Of a stretch of DNA of 64,000 bases, positions 36,496 through 46,055 are shown one piece after another. The translations under genes and the position numbers were made by a program. The stretch covers positions 124,001-188,000 of the forward strand of contig NZ_VORS01000004.1 in the NCBI RefSeq assembly GCF_007997075.1, written 5' to 3'. Under the pieces are notes generated by a model. It worked only from the letters and a program-made list of their open reading frames with translations. It was not told where the DNA came from and searched no databases. Positions within the stretch are counted from its first letter, which is position 1. Every line of letters starts with the position of its first letter. This DNA is from Polaribacter sp. IC073. GTDB taxonomy: Bacteria; Bacteroidota; Bacteroidia; Flavobacteriales; Flavobacteriaceae.

Positions 36496-37557
36496 TTGAA
36501 TAAATTATTCGATAAAATTACTACTCAATACAGTAATCACTTACCTTTTGTAGCGTATAGAAAGCCAAATGAGAAAAATGTTGCTGCTTTTTTTATGTCA
36601 GATTCAGTATTAAATTTTGTTTCAGACTTTAAAGAAAAAGGGTTTGTTTTTGCTCCTTTTAATAGTGATGAAAAAGCCATTTTATTTCCAGAAGAAAAAG
36701 CATTAACTTTTTCGGAAGCGGTAATATTAGCCCCTTGTAATTTAATGAGTGAAGCTTTTAATGCCCATACTTCATCTAAAGATAAACACTTACAAATTGT
36801 TAAAAAAGCAATTGATAGAATTAATGCGGGCGATTTACAGAAAGTTGTAATTTCTAGAGAAGAGGTTGTGCATGTTTCTGATTTTGAGTTACTAGAAGTC
36901 TATAAAAAACTACTATCTACTTATAAAAATGCCTTTGTATATGTTTGGTTTCATCCAAAAGTAGGACTTTGGTTTGGTGCAACACCAGAAACTTTGTTAA
37001 ATTTAGAAGGCACTTCTTTTAAAACAATGTCTTTGGCAGGAACGCAAATTTATAAAGAAAACCAAACTGCAATCTGGAGATCTAAAGAATTAGAAGAGCA
37101 GCAATTAGTAACTAATTTTATAGAAAATCAGTTAGAAGAAATTGCTACTAATTTAGAAATTGATAAAACAGAAACTGTTAGAGCAGGAAACTTGTTGCAT
37201 TTAAGGACAAAGGTTTCTGGGGATTTAGAAAGTTCTTCAAACCTAGAAAAATTAATTAGAGCTTTACACCCAACACCAGCAGTTTGTGGTTTGCCAAGAG
37301 AAAACGCTAAGAAATTTATTTTTGAAAATGAAAACTACAATCGAAGTTTTTATACGGGTTTTTTAGGTGAATTAAACCTCAAAAAGGCAGCGGGAAATAA
37401 AAAAAGTTCGGCCCTTTTTGTAAATTTACGTTGCATGAAGATTGAAAACAATACAGCTTCTATTTTTGTTGGTGGCGGAATTACAAAAGACAGCAATGCA
37501 GAGAAAGAGTGGGAAGAAACAGTTTCTAAAGCTAAAACAATGAAAAGAGTTTTGTAA
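36496..37557 (+). CDS. menF: Isochorismate synthase (chorismate-binding enzyme)
   Basis: This 353-residue enzyme makes isochorismate from chorismate at the entry to menaquinone synthesis. It contains KVVISREEV, VWFHPKVGLWFGATPETLL, ALHPTPAVCGLPRE, and NYNRSFYTGFLGE, all hallmarks of the chorismate-binding family. The start is a TTG at 36496 (MNKLFDKI); no nearer ATG keeps the N-terminus. menD, usually next in Bacteroidota, is not here. MenF rather than EntC is inferred from the thioesterase neighbour. Confidence 0.88.
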   Translation: MNKLFDKITTQYSNHLPFVAYRKPNEKNVAAFFMSDSVLNFVSDFKEKGFVFAPFNSDEKAILFPEEKALTFSEAVILAPCNLMSEAFNAHTSSKDKHLQIVKKAIDRINAGDLQKVVISREEVVHVSDFELLEVYKKLLSTYKNAFVYVWFHPKVGLWFGATPETLLNLEGTSFKTMSLAGTQIYKENQTAIWRSKELEEQQLVTNFIENQLEEIATNLEIDKTETVRAGNLLHLRTKVSGDLESSSNLEKLIRALHPTPAVCGLPRENAKKFIFENENYNRSFYTGFLGELNLKKAAGNKKSSALFVNLRCMKIENNTASIFVGGGITKDSNAEKEWEETVSKAKTMKRVL

Positions 37558-37587
37558 AGAATTCTATTTAGAAATTAAATAACATCA

Positions 37588-37620
37588 AAAAACCGCAAAT
37601 AGTAAATTTGCGGTTTTTAT
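37588..37620 (+). terminator. Terminator of the menaquinone gene pair
   Basis: Stem ACCGCAAAT (37592-37600) / ATTTGCGGT (37606-37614), extended by flanking A and T runs, 30 bases after the menF stop. Confidence 0.88.
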
Positions 37621-37708
37621 TTTTTTGTGTAAAATTGAATTTGAATTGAAATTTCTTAATGCAACTTTTTTAATCATAAAAGGTGCTTACAAAAACAGTA
37701 TAAAACTG

Positions 37709-38077
37709 TTATATATCGTCAAAAGAAACGTCTGTAAAACTTTCTGTAGAAGTGGTTTCTTCTGCATCTATTTTTGTGTCTTCTTTCTTAAAATCTTTTT
37801 GATGACGTTCGCTAATTACTTCGTCTCCTTTTTCATTAATAATATAATCTGTCGCTTTCTTTAGCATTTCATGAAAGTCTGTAAAATCTTCTTTATACAA
37901 GTAAATTTTATGTTTTTGATAGTGAAAAGTACCATCATCATGTGTAAATTTCTTACTTTCTGTAACTGTTAGATAGTAATCGTCTGCTTTTGTTGCTCTT
38001 ACATCAAAAAAATACGTTCTTCTTCCAGCTCTTAATACCTGTGAAAAAATTTCTTCCTGTTCAACTCTCTCTGCCAT
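37709..38077 (-). CDS. DUF3276 (PUR-like nucleic-acid-binding) family protein
   Basis: This 122-residue protein matches the DUF3276/PUR-alpha-like family, with EEIFSQVLRAGRRTYFFDVRATK, YYLTVTESKKF and the strand-helix pattern of a PUR repeat. PUR proteins bind single-stranded nucleic acids, and crystallised Bacteroidota homologues share that fold; a role in RNA or ssDNA binding is likely but the target is unknown. The acidic tail after residue 100 is variable. It has its own promoter at 38119-38147. Confidence 0.88.
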   Translation of the reverse strand: MAERVEQEEIFSQVLRAGRRTYFFDVRATKADDYYLTVTESKKFTHDDGTFHYQKHKIYLYKEDFTDFHEMLKKATDYIINEKGDEVISERHQKDFKKEDTKIDAEETTSTESFTDVSFDDI

Positions 38078-38118
38078 GTTCTTTAAAAATAGTAGTTATA
38101 TGTAATTAATTATAGTAA

Positions 38119-38147
38119 CAAATCTAACAAAATATTTTACGTAGCAA
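38119..38147 (-). promoter_or_regulatory. Promoter of the DUF3276 gene
   Basis: On the minus strand TTG (38145-38147), an 18-base spacer and TAGATTTG (38119-38126), 42 bases before the start at 38077. Confidence 0.55.
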
Positions 38148-38156
38148 TGTTAAAGA

Positions 38157-39911
38157 TTAATTTTCTTTTTCTAAAAGTTGCTGCTCGTATAAATCTTTAT
38201 AGTATCCTTCTTGTGTTATTAGTTGATTATGAGTGCCTTGTTGTATAATTTGACCTTCGTCTAAAACAATAATTTTATCAGCATTCTTAGCTGAAGAAAC
38301 TCTGTGGCTAATTATAAAGGTAGTTTTATTTTTAGAAACTTTCTTTAAATTAGCTAAAATTCTTTCTTCTGTTTCTGTATCGACAGCAGATAAACAATCA
38401 TCAAAAATTAATATTTTAGGATTCTTTATAATCGCTCTAGCAATAGATACACGTTGCTTTTGTCCGCCAGAAAGTGTGACACCACGTTCTCCTAAAATAG
38501 TTTGATATCCGTTAGGAAAATCGATAATATTCTCATGAACCACCGCATCTTTAGCTGCTTGTATAATTTCTTCTTGGGTAGCGTCTTCTTTACCAAATTT
38601 TATATTGTTACCAATACTTTCAGAAAATAAAAACGGATCTTGAGGTACAAAACCAATCTGATTTCTAATATCATTTAAATTAGTGGTTTCAATTTCGATA
38701 CCATCAAGAAGAATAACACCTTGTTTTGTATCGTATAATCTTGCAATTAATTCTATAATAGTAGATTTACCAGACCCTGTTTTTCCAAGAATTGCTACAG
38801 TTTCGCCTGCTTCTACAACAAAAGAAATGTTTTTTAAAGCGGTAATATTTGTATCATCATATGTAAAAGTAACATTTTTAAAAGCTACTTTTCCTTTTAG
38901 TAATGTAGGTTCTGTATTTTTATTTTGTATTTCTGGTACTTGTTCTAAAAATTCATTAATTCTTGCTTGAGAAACTTCTGCTTGTTGCACCATGGAAGTA
39001 ACCCAGCCTACAACAGCAACTGGCCACGTTAAAATATTTACGTATAACATAAATTCAATAATAGTTCCTATTTGAATTTCGCCGTTGATATATTGATGGC
39101 CACCAACATACACTACAATAAGATTACTTAGACCAATTAATAAAATCATCAACGGAAAAAATAATGCGTTTGCTTGCTGAAGGTGGATGTTCTTTTCTTT
39201 GCTCTTGTCTGCAATTGCATCAAAATCTTTAATAATAGAATTTTCGATTCCGTATGATTTTACAACACTAATTCCCGAGAAAAATTCTTGATTAAAAGTA
39301 GTTAATTTTGATAAATATTCCTGAACAATGCTACTTCTTTTATGAATAACCTTACTTAAAACAAAAATTAAAACAGATAAAACAGGAAAAGGAAGCAAGG
39401 TGTACATGGTTAATTTCACATCGATATTTATCATCTGTGTAAATCCAACAGCTATAAGAACAATCATATTCATGGTGTGCATAAGCGCGGGCCCAACATA
39501 CATTCTTACTTTAGAAACGTCTTCAGAAATACGGTTCATTAAATCTCCTGTTCTATTTTTCTTATAGAAATTAAGGGATAATCTTTGGTATTGTTGATAG
39601 ATTTCGTTCTTTAAATCGAATTCTATTAACCGAGATGTAACAATAATAGTTTGTCGCATTAAAAAAGTAAAAAAACCAGCTAAAACGGCAACACCAACAA
39701 TTATTAGAACATTTATTAAAAGCTCGTGTTCTACAGCTTCTATATCTGTAATGATTCCGTTTTGGTAATCTTCAACAATATTTAAAGAATCGCCAACAAT
39801 TTGCGGAACTTTAAGTGCTAATAATTTTGATAAAATGGTGATTAAGATACCAATTAATAATCGCCATTTGTACTTTACAAAGTATTTATTTATATATTTT
39901 AGAGCCTTCAA
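38157..39911 (-). CDS. ABC transporter, fused permease-ATPase, with Asp-type Walker B
   Basis: This 584-residue half-transporter has six membrane segments in residues 1-320, Walker A GKTGSGKST, signature LSGGQKQRVSIA, and switch histidine IISHR. The Walker B reads LIFDDCLSAVD: the catalytic glutamate is an aspartate. That change marks the degenerate site of heterodimeric exporters, whose partner has a normal glutamate. No partner gene is adjacent. Likely a drug or lipid exporter of the MdlA/YheI group. Confidence 0.88.
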   Translation of the reverse strand: MKALKYINKYFVKYKWRLLIGILITILSKLLALKVPQIVGDSLNIVEDYQNGIITDIEAVEHELLINVLIIVGVAVLAGFFTFLMRQTIIVTSRLIEFDLKNEIYQQYQRLSLNFYKKNRTGDLMNRISEDVSKVRMYVGPALMHTMNMIVLIAVGFTQMINIDVKLTMYTLLPFPVLSVLIFVLSKVIHKRSSIVQEYLSKLTTFNQEFFSGISVVKSYGIENSIIKDFDAIADKSKEKNIHLQQANALFFPLMILLIGLSNLIVVYVGGHQYINGEIQIGTIIEFMLYVNILTWPVAVVGWVTSMVQQAEVSQARINEFLEQVPEIQNKNTEPTLLKGKVAFKNVTFTYDDTNITALKNISFVVEAGETVAILGKTGSGKSTIIELIARLYDTKQGVILLDGIEIETTNLNDIRNQIGFVPQDPFLFSESIGNNIKFGKEDATQEEIIQAAKDAVVHENIIDFPNGYQTILGERGVTLSGGQKQRVSIARAIIKNPKILIFDDCLSAVDTETEERILANLKKVSKNKTTFIISHRVSSAKNADKIIVLDEGQIIQQGTHNQLITQEGYYKDLYEQQLLEKEN

Positions 39912-40120
39912 TGCAGTTATGAAATTTAAGAAATAAAATTACAATTTATAGGATCTATCTTTCTTTATTTTCTGTTAAATTAAAGAAATAAGTATGCTAT
40001 TTTCAAGCACGAAGATACATTTTTATAAATAATATGAATCGTTTTTAACCCGTACTAAATCATTAAAATAAAAACCGAAAAGAAATTAAAATAGATACAC
40101 CTTTAGAAGTAAAATAATAT

Positions 40121-40128
40121 TATTTTTG
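40121..40128 (+). promoter_or_regulatory. -7 box for nusB
   Basis: TATTTTTG fits TAnnTTTG, 58 bases before the nusB start at 40187. Confidence 0.45.
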
Positions 40129-40186
40129 TGGCTGGTTAGAAACAAAAAAATCATCGTGATTTATTTAATAAAAGTTCTTTATAAAA

Positions 40187-41125
40187 ATGATTAACAGAAG
40201 ACATATTCGAGTTAAAGTAATGCAATCTGTGTACGCAATGTTGCAATCTCATAATGATGACATCATTAGAGAAGAAAAGTTTTTAAAACATAGTGTCTTA
40301 AAAATGTTTGATTTATATGTCTTAAACATTCAGTTGCTAGTAGAAGTACAGAAATTAGCAGCAAAAAAAATGGCGCTTTCTAAGAAGAAAATTCTTGCTA
40401 CAGCTGCAGATTTAAAACCCAATACAAAATTTATTGACAACAAATTAATTAATACAATTGCAGAAAGTGTCAGTTTAGAGGGGTATATCGAGTTAAATAA
40501 CTTGAGAAATTGGGAAGAAAATGATGAGTATGTGAAAATTATTTTTGATGAATTGCAACAAAGCGATTTATATAAAAAATATTTAGCTACAGAAGAAGAT
40601 TCATCTAAGATAGACAAAGCTTTTGTTTTAGATTTCTTTAGAGAAATTATAGCTCCGAATGAAAAGTTAGCAGAATATTATGAAGACAAGATGATTTCTT
40701 GGGTAGATGATATTCCTTTTGTGAATACTTGGGTTGTAAAAACGTTAAGTAAACAAAAAGCAACTGGCTTGTTTGTTTTAGGTTCTCTGTATAAAGACAA
40801 AGATGATGAAGACTTTGTGTCTCAATTGTTTAGAAAAACAGTTTTAAAGCAAGCAGAATACGAGCAGTATGTTGAAGACAAGACACCAAACTGGGAATCT
40901 GATAGGATTGCAGAAATAGACATGATTTTAATAAAAATGTCTATAACAGAGTTTATGAATTTCCCTTCTATACCAACAAGAGTAACTATTAATGAATATA
41001 TAGAAATCTCTAAAGACTACTCGACAGCTAAAAGTAGTTATTTTATAAATGGAGTTTTAGATAAAATTTCTAAAGAGTTTATTGCCAACGAAAAAATTGT
41101 TAAAATTGGCAGAGGACTTATATAA
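40187..41125 (+). CDS. nusB: Transcription antitermination factor NusB, long form
   Basis: This 312-residue protein has the NusB opening RRHIRVKVMQSVYAMLQS and the C-terminal NusB core (IDMILIKMSITEFMNFPSIPTRVTINEYIEISKDYST, then FINGVLDKI). It is more than twice the length of E. coli NusB because of a helical insertion of about 150 residues, which is usual in Bacteroidota. NusB acts with NusE in rRNA antitermination. It is followed by DUF1573 and yajC. Confidence 0.93.
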   Translation: MINRRHIRVKVMQSVYAMLQSHNDDIIREEKFLKHSVLKMFDLYVLNIQLLVEVQKLAAKKMALSKKKILATAADLKPNTKFIDNKLINTIAESVSLEGYIELNNLRNWEENDEYVKIIFDELQQSDLYKKYLATEEDSSKIDKAFVLDFFREIIAPNEKLAEYYEDKMISWVDDIPFVNTWVVKTLSKQKATGLFVLGSLYKDKDDEDFVSQLFRKTVLKQAEYEQYVEDKTPNWESDRIAEIDMILIKMSITEFMNFPSIPTRVTINEYIEISKDYSTAKSSYFINGVLDKISKEFIANEKIVKIGRGLI

Positions 41126-41176
41126 TATGATATAAACTAAGATTAATTTATTATTTTTACAAAAAATAGATTTATA

Positions 41177-41641
41177 ATGAAAAAAATAACATTTTTATTC
41201 GCATTTGTAGTAGTAGCAACATTTATAGTTTCTTGTGGAAACGGAAACGCATCTACAAAAATTAATAAAGAAAACCTAGATACTGCTAAATCTAGAGATG
41301 CAGAAATTAAAAAAGGAGTTGCTTCTATTTCTTTAGATAAAAGAGAGTATGATTTTGGTACTGTAAATGAAGGAGATATTGTAGAAACGTTGTTTAAAGT
41401 AACCAATTCTGGTAAAACAGATTTAGTAATTACAAACGCTACAGGTTCTTGTGGTTGTACGGTTCCTGTGTGGCCTAAAGCACCAATTAAACCAGGAGAA
41501 ACAGGTGAAGTTGCCGTGAAATTTAACACTTCTGGGAAGCCAAACAGACAAATGAAAACAGTTACTTTAACTACCAATACAGAATCTGGTAGAGAAGTAT
41601 TAACACTTAGAGGTTCTGTAACACCTAAAGCAAAATTATAA
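41177..41641 (+). CDS. DUF1573 lipoprotein
   Basis: This 154-residue protein has a lipoprotein signal ending VSCG (lipidated cysteine about residue 16) and a DUF1573 domain: YDFGTVNEGDIVETLFKVTNSGKTDLVI, SCGCTVP and FNTSGKPNRQMKTVTLTTNT, an immunoglobulin-like fold of the ASPM/Hydin type. The SCGCT motif is typical of the family. Function unknown. Two bases separate it from yajC. Confidence 0.9.
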   Translation: MKKITFLFAFVVVATFIVSCGNGNASTKINKENLDTAKSRDAEIKKGVASISLDKREYDFGTVNEGDIVETLFKVTNSGKTDLVITNATGSCGCTVPVWPKAPIKPGETGEVAVKFNTSGKPNRQMKTVTLTTNTESGREVLTLRGSVTPKAKL

Positions 41642-41643
41642 TA

Positions 41644-41961
41644 ATGTTCAATTCAATTTTTTTACAATTCGATTCAAGCAGTTTAACAAGTATGTTGCCT
41701 TTTGCAGCTATGATTTTAGTCTTATATTTTTTTATGATAAGACCACAAATGAATCGTCAGAAGAAAGAAAAAGCTTTTCAGGCAGAAATAAAAACAGGAA
41801 CTAAAGTAATAACTTCTAGTGGTATTCATGGTAAAATTACTGATGTTAATAATACAGACAATACAATTACAATAGAAACAGGAGCAGGCAAAATTAAATT
41901 TGAACGTTCTGCAATTTCTATGGAATTAAGTAAAAAACTTTTAGCGCCAGTTAAAAAATAA
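41644..41961 (+). CDS. yajC: Preprotein translocase subunit YajC
   Basis: This 105-residue single-pass membrane protein has the YajC signature FMIRPQMNRQKKEK after one hydrophobic helix, followed by the beta-rich cytosolic part (GTKVITSSGIHGKITDV). YajC associates with SecDF-YidC in membrane protein insertion. It closes the nusB-DUF1573-yajC set and is followed by a terminator. Confidence 0.95.
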   Translation: MFNSIFLQFDSSSLTSMLPFAAMILVLYFFMIRPQMNRQKKEKAFQAEIKTGTKVITSSGIHGKITDVNNTDNTITIETGAGKIKFERSAISMELSKKLLAPVKK

Positions 41962-41981
41962 TTTACTAATTACTTTATATT

Positions 41982-42020
41982 AAAAGTGGGTATTGTCTTT
42001 TTAGACAGTACTCACTTTTT
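41982..42020 (+). terminator. Terminator after yajC
   Basis: Imperfect stem AAAAGTG-GTA-TGTCT / AGACA-TAC-CACTTTT around a short TTTT loop, ending in a T run, 20 bases after the yajC stop. Confidence 0.8.
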
Positions 42021-42064
42021 TCTTTGAACCCTTTTATGTAGATTGCATACTTTAAAAATTACTT

Positions 42065-43003
42065 TTGAAACCTAAAAAAAAAATACCTAAAACCTTTATT
42101 AGCTTTTTATTAGCGTCGGTGCTTATTTGGCTTCTAATAACACTCTCTAAAGAATATGTTACCAGTATTTATTTTCCGATAAAGTACGGTAATCTTTCTC
42201 AAAATAAACTTTTACAAGGAACACCAGTAAAGGAGTTAGAGGTGGTGGTTAAGGCAAACGGATTTAAGATTCTTAGAACGCGAGTAAATACCAAAAATAT
42301 TGGTGTGCATGCAAACGCATTAATTCAGAAAAAGGGGACAAAATATTATATACTTGTTAAAAAACAAAAACAAAGCATTCAAAAGCAATTGCCTTCTGGG
42401 GTGGTTTTACAAGAAATTGTTAGAGATACTTTGTTTTTAGAAGTTAGTAGTTTGGTTTCAAAAAAACTACCTTTAAAACCAGACGTAAAAATAAGATACC
42501 AGGTAGGTTATGATCTTTCTGAAGAAATTAATGTAGCACCAGATAGTATTATTGTTTCTGGGCCAGAAAACTATATTTCTGAAATAGATGAAATAACACT
42601 TTTGCCAATTGTGTTAGAAGGTGTAAAAGCAGATTTTAGCAAGAAAGTTGCTGTTAAAATACCAAAAGGGATAAGAAATTTAAAATTTGAATCGAAAGAA
42701 ATAATAGTTTCTGGTAAAGTAGAAAAGTTTACAGAAGGTACTCTAGATATTAAATATACCATTACAAACGTTCCAGAAGATCTTACAATAAATACCTTAT
42801 CTAAAAAGGTGCAAATTACTTTTATTATTGGCTTGTCTCGTTTTAATACAATAGATGAAAATTCATTTCAAATAGAATGTGATTATAGCATGTCTGCATT
42901 TAATAATTTAGGTTATTTAATTCCTAAATTAGTGCACAAGCCATCAGAAATAAAAAGCTATAAAATTATACCAAATAAGATCGATTTTTTAATTCAGCAT
43001 TAA
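42065..43003 (+). CDS. YbbR-domain protein (CdaR-like)
   Basis: This 312-residue protein has one N-terminal membrane helix and YbbR-type repeats: KLPLKPDVKIRYQVGYDL, APDSIIVSGPENYISEIDEI and IIVSGKV are recognisable. In Firmicutes YbbR (CdaR) regulates the c-di-AMP cyclase; whether this one does so is not known. The start is a TTG at 42065, following the yajC terminator. It is two bases from coaE. Confidence 0.85.
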   Translation: MKPKKKIPKTFISFLLASVLIWLLITLSKEYVTSIYFPIKYGNLSQNKLLQGTPVKELEVVVKANGFKILRTRVNTKNIGVHANALIQKKGTKYYILVKKQKQSIQKQLPSGVVLQEIVRDTLFLEVSSLVSKKLPLKPDVKIRYQVGYDLSEEINVAPDSIIVSGPENYISEIDEITLLPIVLEGVKADFSKKVAVKIPKGIRNLKFESKEIIVSGKVEKFTEGTLDIKYTITNVPEDLTINTLSKKVQITFIIGLSRFNTIDENSFQIECDYSMSAFNNLGYLIPKLVHKPSEIKSYKIIPNKIDFLIQH

Positions 43004-43004
43004 T

Positions 43005-43604
43005 ATGGTAGTAGGTTTAACAGGCGGTATTGGAAGTGGGAAATCAACAGTAGCCAAACTGTTTAAAAACTTTGATACGGTTGCAGTGTATATTGCAGAT
43101 GTTGAAGCAAAAAAACTTATGAATTCTTCGGATGAAATTCGAACAAAACTTACAGAAGCTTTTGGCGAAGAAACTTATATAGAAAATCAATTAAACAGGC
43201 CTTATTTAGCTAGTATTGTTTTTAATAATAAAGAAAAACTTAACGTTTTAAATAGTATTGTACACCCTGAAGTAAATAAACATTTCGAAGCATTTATTCA
43301 AGAGAACGCTCATAAAGCTTACATTCTTTATGAAAGCGCTATTTTATTTGAAAGTAATAATCAACATCAATTTGATTTTATAATTTCTGTATTTGTAGCT
43401 GTAGAGGAAAGAGTTATAAGAGTTTTAAAGAGAGATCATTCAACAAAACAAGCAATTTTAGACCGAATTAACAATCAATGGAAAGAAGATAAAAAACTGC
43501 TTTTATCTAACTACATCATTGAAAACCATACACTTAAAGAAACAGAAGCTGCTGTTAAAAGGATTCATAATATTTTAACACAAAAAGTAGTAACTTTTTT
43601 ATAA
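43005..43604 (+). CDS. coaE: Dephospho-CoA kinase
   Basis: This 199-residue kinase performs the last step of coenzyme A synthesis. It has the P-loop GGIGSGKST (about 7-15), ADVEAKKLM, and the IVHPEVNKHF and RDHSTKQAILDRINNQW regions. Length is normal. It follows ybbR by one base and is co-transcribed with it. Confidence 0.96.
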   Translation: MVVGLTGGIGSGKSTVAKLFKNFDTVAVYIADVEAKKLMNSSDEIRTKLTEAFGEETYIENQLNRPYLASIVFNNKEKLNVLNSIVHPEVNKHFEAFIQENAHKAYILYESAILFESNNQHQFDFIISVFVAVEERVIRVLKRDHSTKQAILDRINNQWKEDKKLLLSNYIIENHTLKETEAAVKRIHNILTQKVVTFL

Positions 43605-43692
43605 AATATATTTTTTATGTTAAATAAGTCTTAAATTTTTAATAAATCTGTTAATTTAGGTTAAAATCAATAATTACAACTTATGAAAGTAG

Positions 43693-43700
43693 TAAATTTG
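43693..43700 (+). promoter_or_regulatory. -7 box immediately before the sensor kinase start
   Basis: TAAATTTG fits TAnnTTTG and ends four bases before the ATG at 43705, implying a leaderless message. No clear -33 TTG. Confidence 0.4.
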
Positions 43701-43704
43701 ATTT

Positions 43705-45273
43705 ATGCGCAAAAAAATATTTATTCTTATTGTTGTTTTAATGAGTGTTTCCTTGATAGGAATTATCACTGTACAGCTCTACTGGATTAATAATGCGCTA
43801 GAAAGTAAGAAGGCACAATTTAAAAATGATGTTCAAAAATCTTTGGGTGCTGCAACAGAAAGAATTAATGAAAAAGAACAAGCAGAATTTCAAAAGAAAA
43901 TAGAAGGTCTTATTGCCCAGAAAGGATTAGCCGACAAAGCACAATTAAAAAGTTACTTAATACAACAAATAGATACTACAACTAAAGAAAGAATTACTTT
44001 TGGAGGTACTTTTTTAGAAGAAAATTTTAAACTACCTACAGATTTTTTAAATAGTGATTCTATAATTTTTAAAAGAGTAACAGGAAAAAAAGATTTTTTT
44101 AAATCTTCCATTATAAAAAGTCCAGATACTTATTTTTCGAAAACACATGAAGAAAGATATTCATTTATAAAATCCTATTCAGAGTTTGACAGAATACAAA
44201 CTACAGAGTTGTTAAATGACGTTAATCGAAAGAAATTAATTCATGAGAGAATTAGTAATAGTGAATTAAATAAAACGATTAAAGAAGAGTTAGTCAAAAG
44301 AAATGTTCATTTAGACTTTAAATATGGTGTTTATAGTATCGATGAATTGGCAACAAAGTTAAAGTCTGGTTATTACACAATAAACACAAAAGACAGTTAC
44401 AAATATCCTCTTTTCTATGATTCTTTTGGCAATATAAGTTATAATTTACATGTTACTTTTCCGGATAAAAATGAGCATATTTTATCTGGAATTTCAACTA
44501 TTTTATTGCTTTCATTATTCTTTATTTTTATCATTATTATTGCTTTTTCTAGTTCTTTATATCAATTAATTAGACAAAAAAAGATTTCTGAAATAAAGAC
44601 GGATTTTATCAATAATATGACACATGAATTTAAAACACCAATTGCAACAATTAATTTGGCTTTAGATTCTATTAAAAATCCTAAAATTTTAGGAGATGAT
44701 GCAAAAGTGTTGCGTTATGTAGAAATGATTAGAGAAGAGAATAAGAGAATGCACTCTCAAGTAGAGAATGTACTAAGAATTTCTAGATTAGAGAAAAATC
44801 AGATCGATTTAAGTAAGGAAACCATAGACTTACACGACACAATAGAAGATGCAATTACGCATGTAAGTTTATTGGTAGAAGATAAAAAGGGAAAAATTGC
44901 AACACATTTAGAGGCCATTGAATCTGAATTACCTGGGAATCAATTTCACCTTACAAATGTTGTGGTGAATATGTTAGAAAACGCCATAAAATATTCTGAA
45001 GGCGCTCCGCTAATAGAGGTGTACACAGAAAGTACGGACAAGTTTTTTATTTTTAAAATAAAAGATTCTGGAATAGGAATGAGTAAAACAGTACAGAAAC
45101 AAGTATTTAATAAGTTCTACAGAGAACAAAAAGGAAACATTCATGATATTAAAGGTCATGGTTTAGGGTTAGCTTACGTAAAAGAGATTATAGAAAAGCA
45201 CCATGGAACTGTATTTGTAGAGAGTGAGAAAGGAAAAGGAAGTATGTTCACGGTAAAATTACCTTTAATTTAA
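43705..45273 (+). CDS. Two-component sensor histidine kinase
   Basis: This 522-residue membrane kinase has transmembrane helices at about 5-27 and 262-284 with a 230-residue extracytoplasmic sensor of no recognised fold between them. HisKA reads NNMTHEFKTPIATINLALDS with phospho-acceptor H307; the HATPase shows NMLENAIKYSE, DSGIGMS and GHGLGLAYVKEII. The cognate regulator follows 11 bases later. The signal is unknown. Its -7 box lies at the start codon. Confidence 0.93.
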   Translation: MRKKIFILIVVLMSVSLIGIITVQLYWINNALESKKAQFKNDVQKSLGAATERINEKEQAEFQKKIEGLIAQKGLADKAQLKSYLIQQIDTTTKERITFGGTFLEENFKLPTDFLNSDSIIFKRVTGKKDFFKSSIIKSPDTYFSKTHEERYSFIKSYSEFDRIQTTELLNDVNRKKLIHERISNSELNKTIKEELVKRNVHLDFKYGVYSIDELATKLKSGYYTINTKDSYKYPLFYDSFGNISYNLHVTFPDKNEHILSGISTILLLSLFFIFIIIIAFSSSLYQLIRQKKISEIKTDFINNMTHEFKTPIATINLALDSIKNPKILGDDAKVLRYVEMIREENKRMHSQVENVLRISRLEKNQIDLSKETIDLHDTIEDAITHVSLLVEDKKGKIATHLEAIESELPGNQFHLTNVVVNMLENAIKYSEGAPLIEVYTESTDKFFIFKIKDSGIGMSKTVQKQVFNKFYREQKGNIHDIKGHGLGLAYVKEIIEKHHGTVFVESEKGKGSMFTVKLPLI

Positions 45274-45284
45274 AACAAAAAACA

Positions 45285-45986
45285 ATGGGAAGTAAAAAGA
45301 TTTTGTTAGTAGAAGACGATCCTAATTTTGGAACGGTTCTAAAAGATTATTTAGCATTAAATGATTATAACGTAACACATGCAAAAGACGGAATAGAAGG
45401 TCTTATTATGTTTAAAAATAGCGATTATGATTTGTGTATTTTAGATGTAATGATGCCTAGAAAAGATGGTTTTTCTTTAGCACAAGACATTAGAGTTACG
45501 AACAAAGAAGTGCCAATTATTTTCTTAACAGCAAAAACATTAAAAGAAGATGTTTTAAGAGGCTATGCTGTTGGGGCAGATGATTATTTAAATAAACCTT
45601 TTGATTCTGAGGTTTTATTACACAAAATTAAAGCAATTTTACAACGTAAAGAAATAGACAGCTCTCCCGAAAGTGAGCAGTTTGAGTTTACTATTGGTAA
45701 TTTCTTCTTTAATTCTAAATTGCGTCACCTTACTGTTGGTGAAGAGGGTGAACCAATTAAATTATCGCCAAAAGAAAGTAAATTGTTACGCATGCTAGCC
45801 ATACATAAAAATGATTTAATGCCAAGAGAATTGGCCTTAACAAAAATATGGCGAGATGATAATTATTTTACCTCTAGAAGTATGGATGTGTATATCGCAA
45901 AATTGCGTAAATATTTAAAACTAGATGACAAAGTAGAGATTTTAAATATACACGGAGAAGGTTTTAGATTGGTAGATAAAACTTAA
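45285..45986 (+). CDS. Response regulator, OmpR/PhoB family
   Basis: This 233-residue regulator has a receiver domain (VEDDPNFGTVL, phospho-acceptor D54 in CILDVMMPRKDG, lysine in LNKPFDSE) and a winged-helix DNA-binding domain (LSPKESKLLRMLAIH, SRSMDVYIAKLRKYLK, LNIHGEGFRLV). It is the partner of the preceding kinase and is followed by a terminator. Target genes are unknown. Confidence 0.95.
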   Translation: MGSKKILLVEDDPNFGTVLKDYLALNDYNVTHAKDGIEGLIMFKNSDYDLCILDVMMPRKDGFSLAQDIRVTNKEVPIIFLTAKTLKEDVLRGYAVGADDYLNKPFDSEVLLHKIKAILQRKEIDSSPESEQFEFTIGNFFFNSKLRHLTVGEEGEPIKLSPKESKLLRMLAIHKNDLMPRELALTKIWRDDNYFTSRSMDVYIAKLRKYLKLDDKVEILNIHGEGFRLVDKT

Positions 45987-46011
45987 ATTCATAAAACTTC
46001 CTCATTAATAT

Positions 46012-46045
46012 AACTCAGTTTGTAAAACAAGCTGAGTTTTTCGTA
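46012..46045 (+). terminator. Terminator of the two-component operon
   Basis: Stem AACTCAG-TTGT / ACAA-CTGAGTT with loop AAA at about 46012-46038, followed by T-rich sequence, 26 bases after the regulator stop. Confidence 0.85.
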
Positions 46046-46055
46046 TTTTTATAGC

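Noticed and set aside
36064..37557. Siderophore (EntC-type) locus
   Set aside because: No other siderophore genes are present and a MenI-like thioesterase is directly upstream, which fits menaquinone synthesis better.
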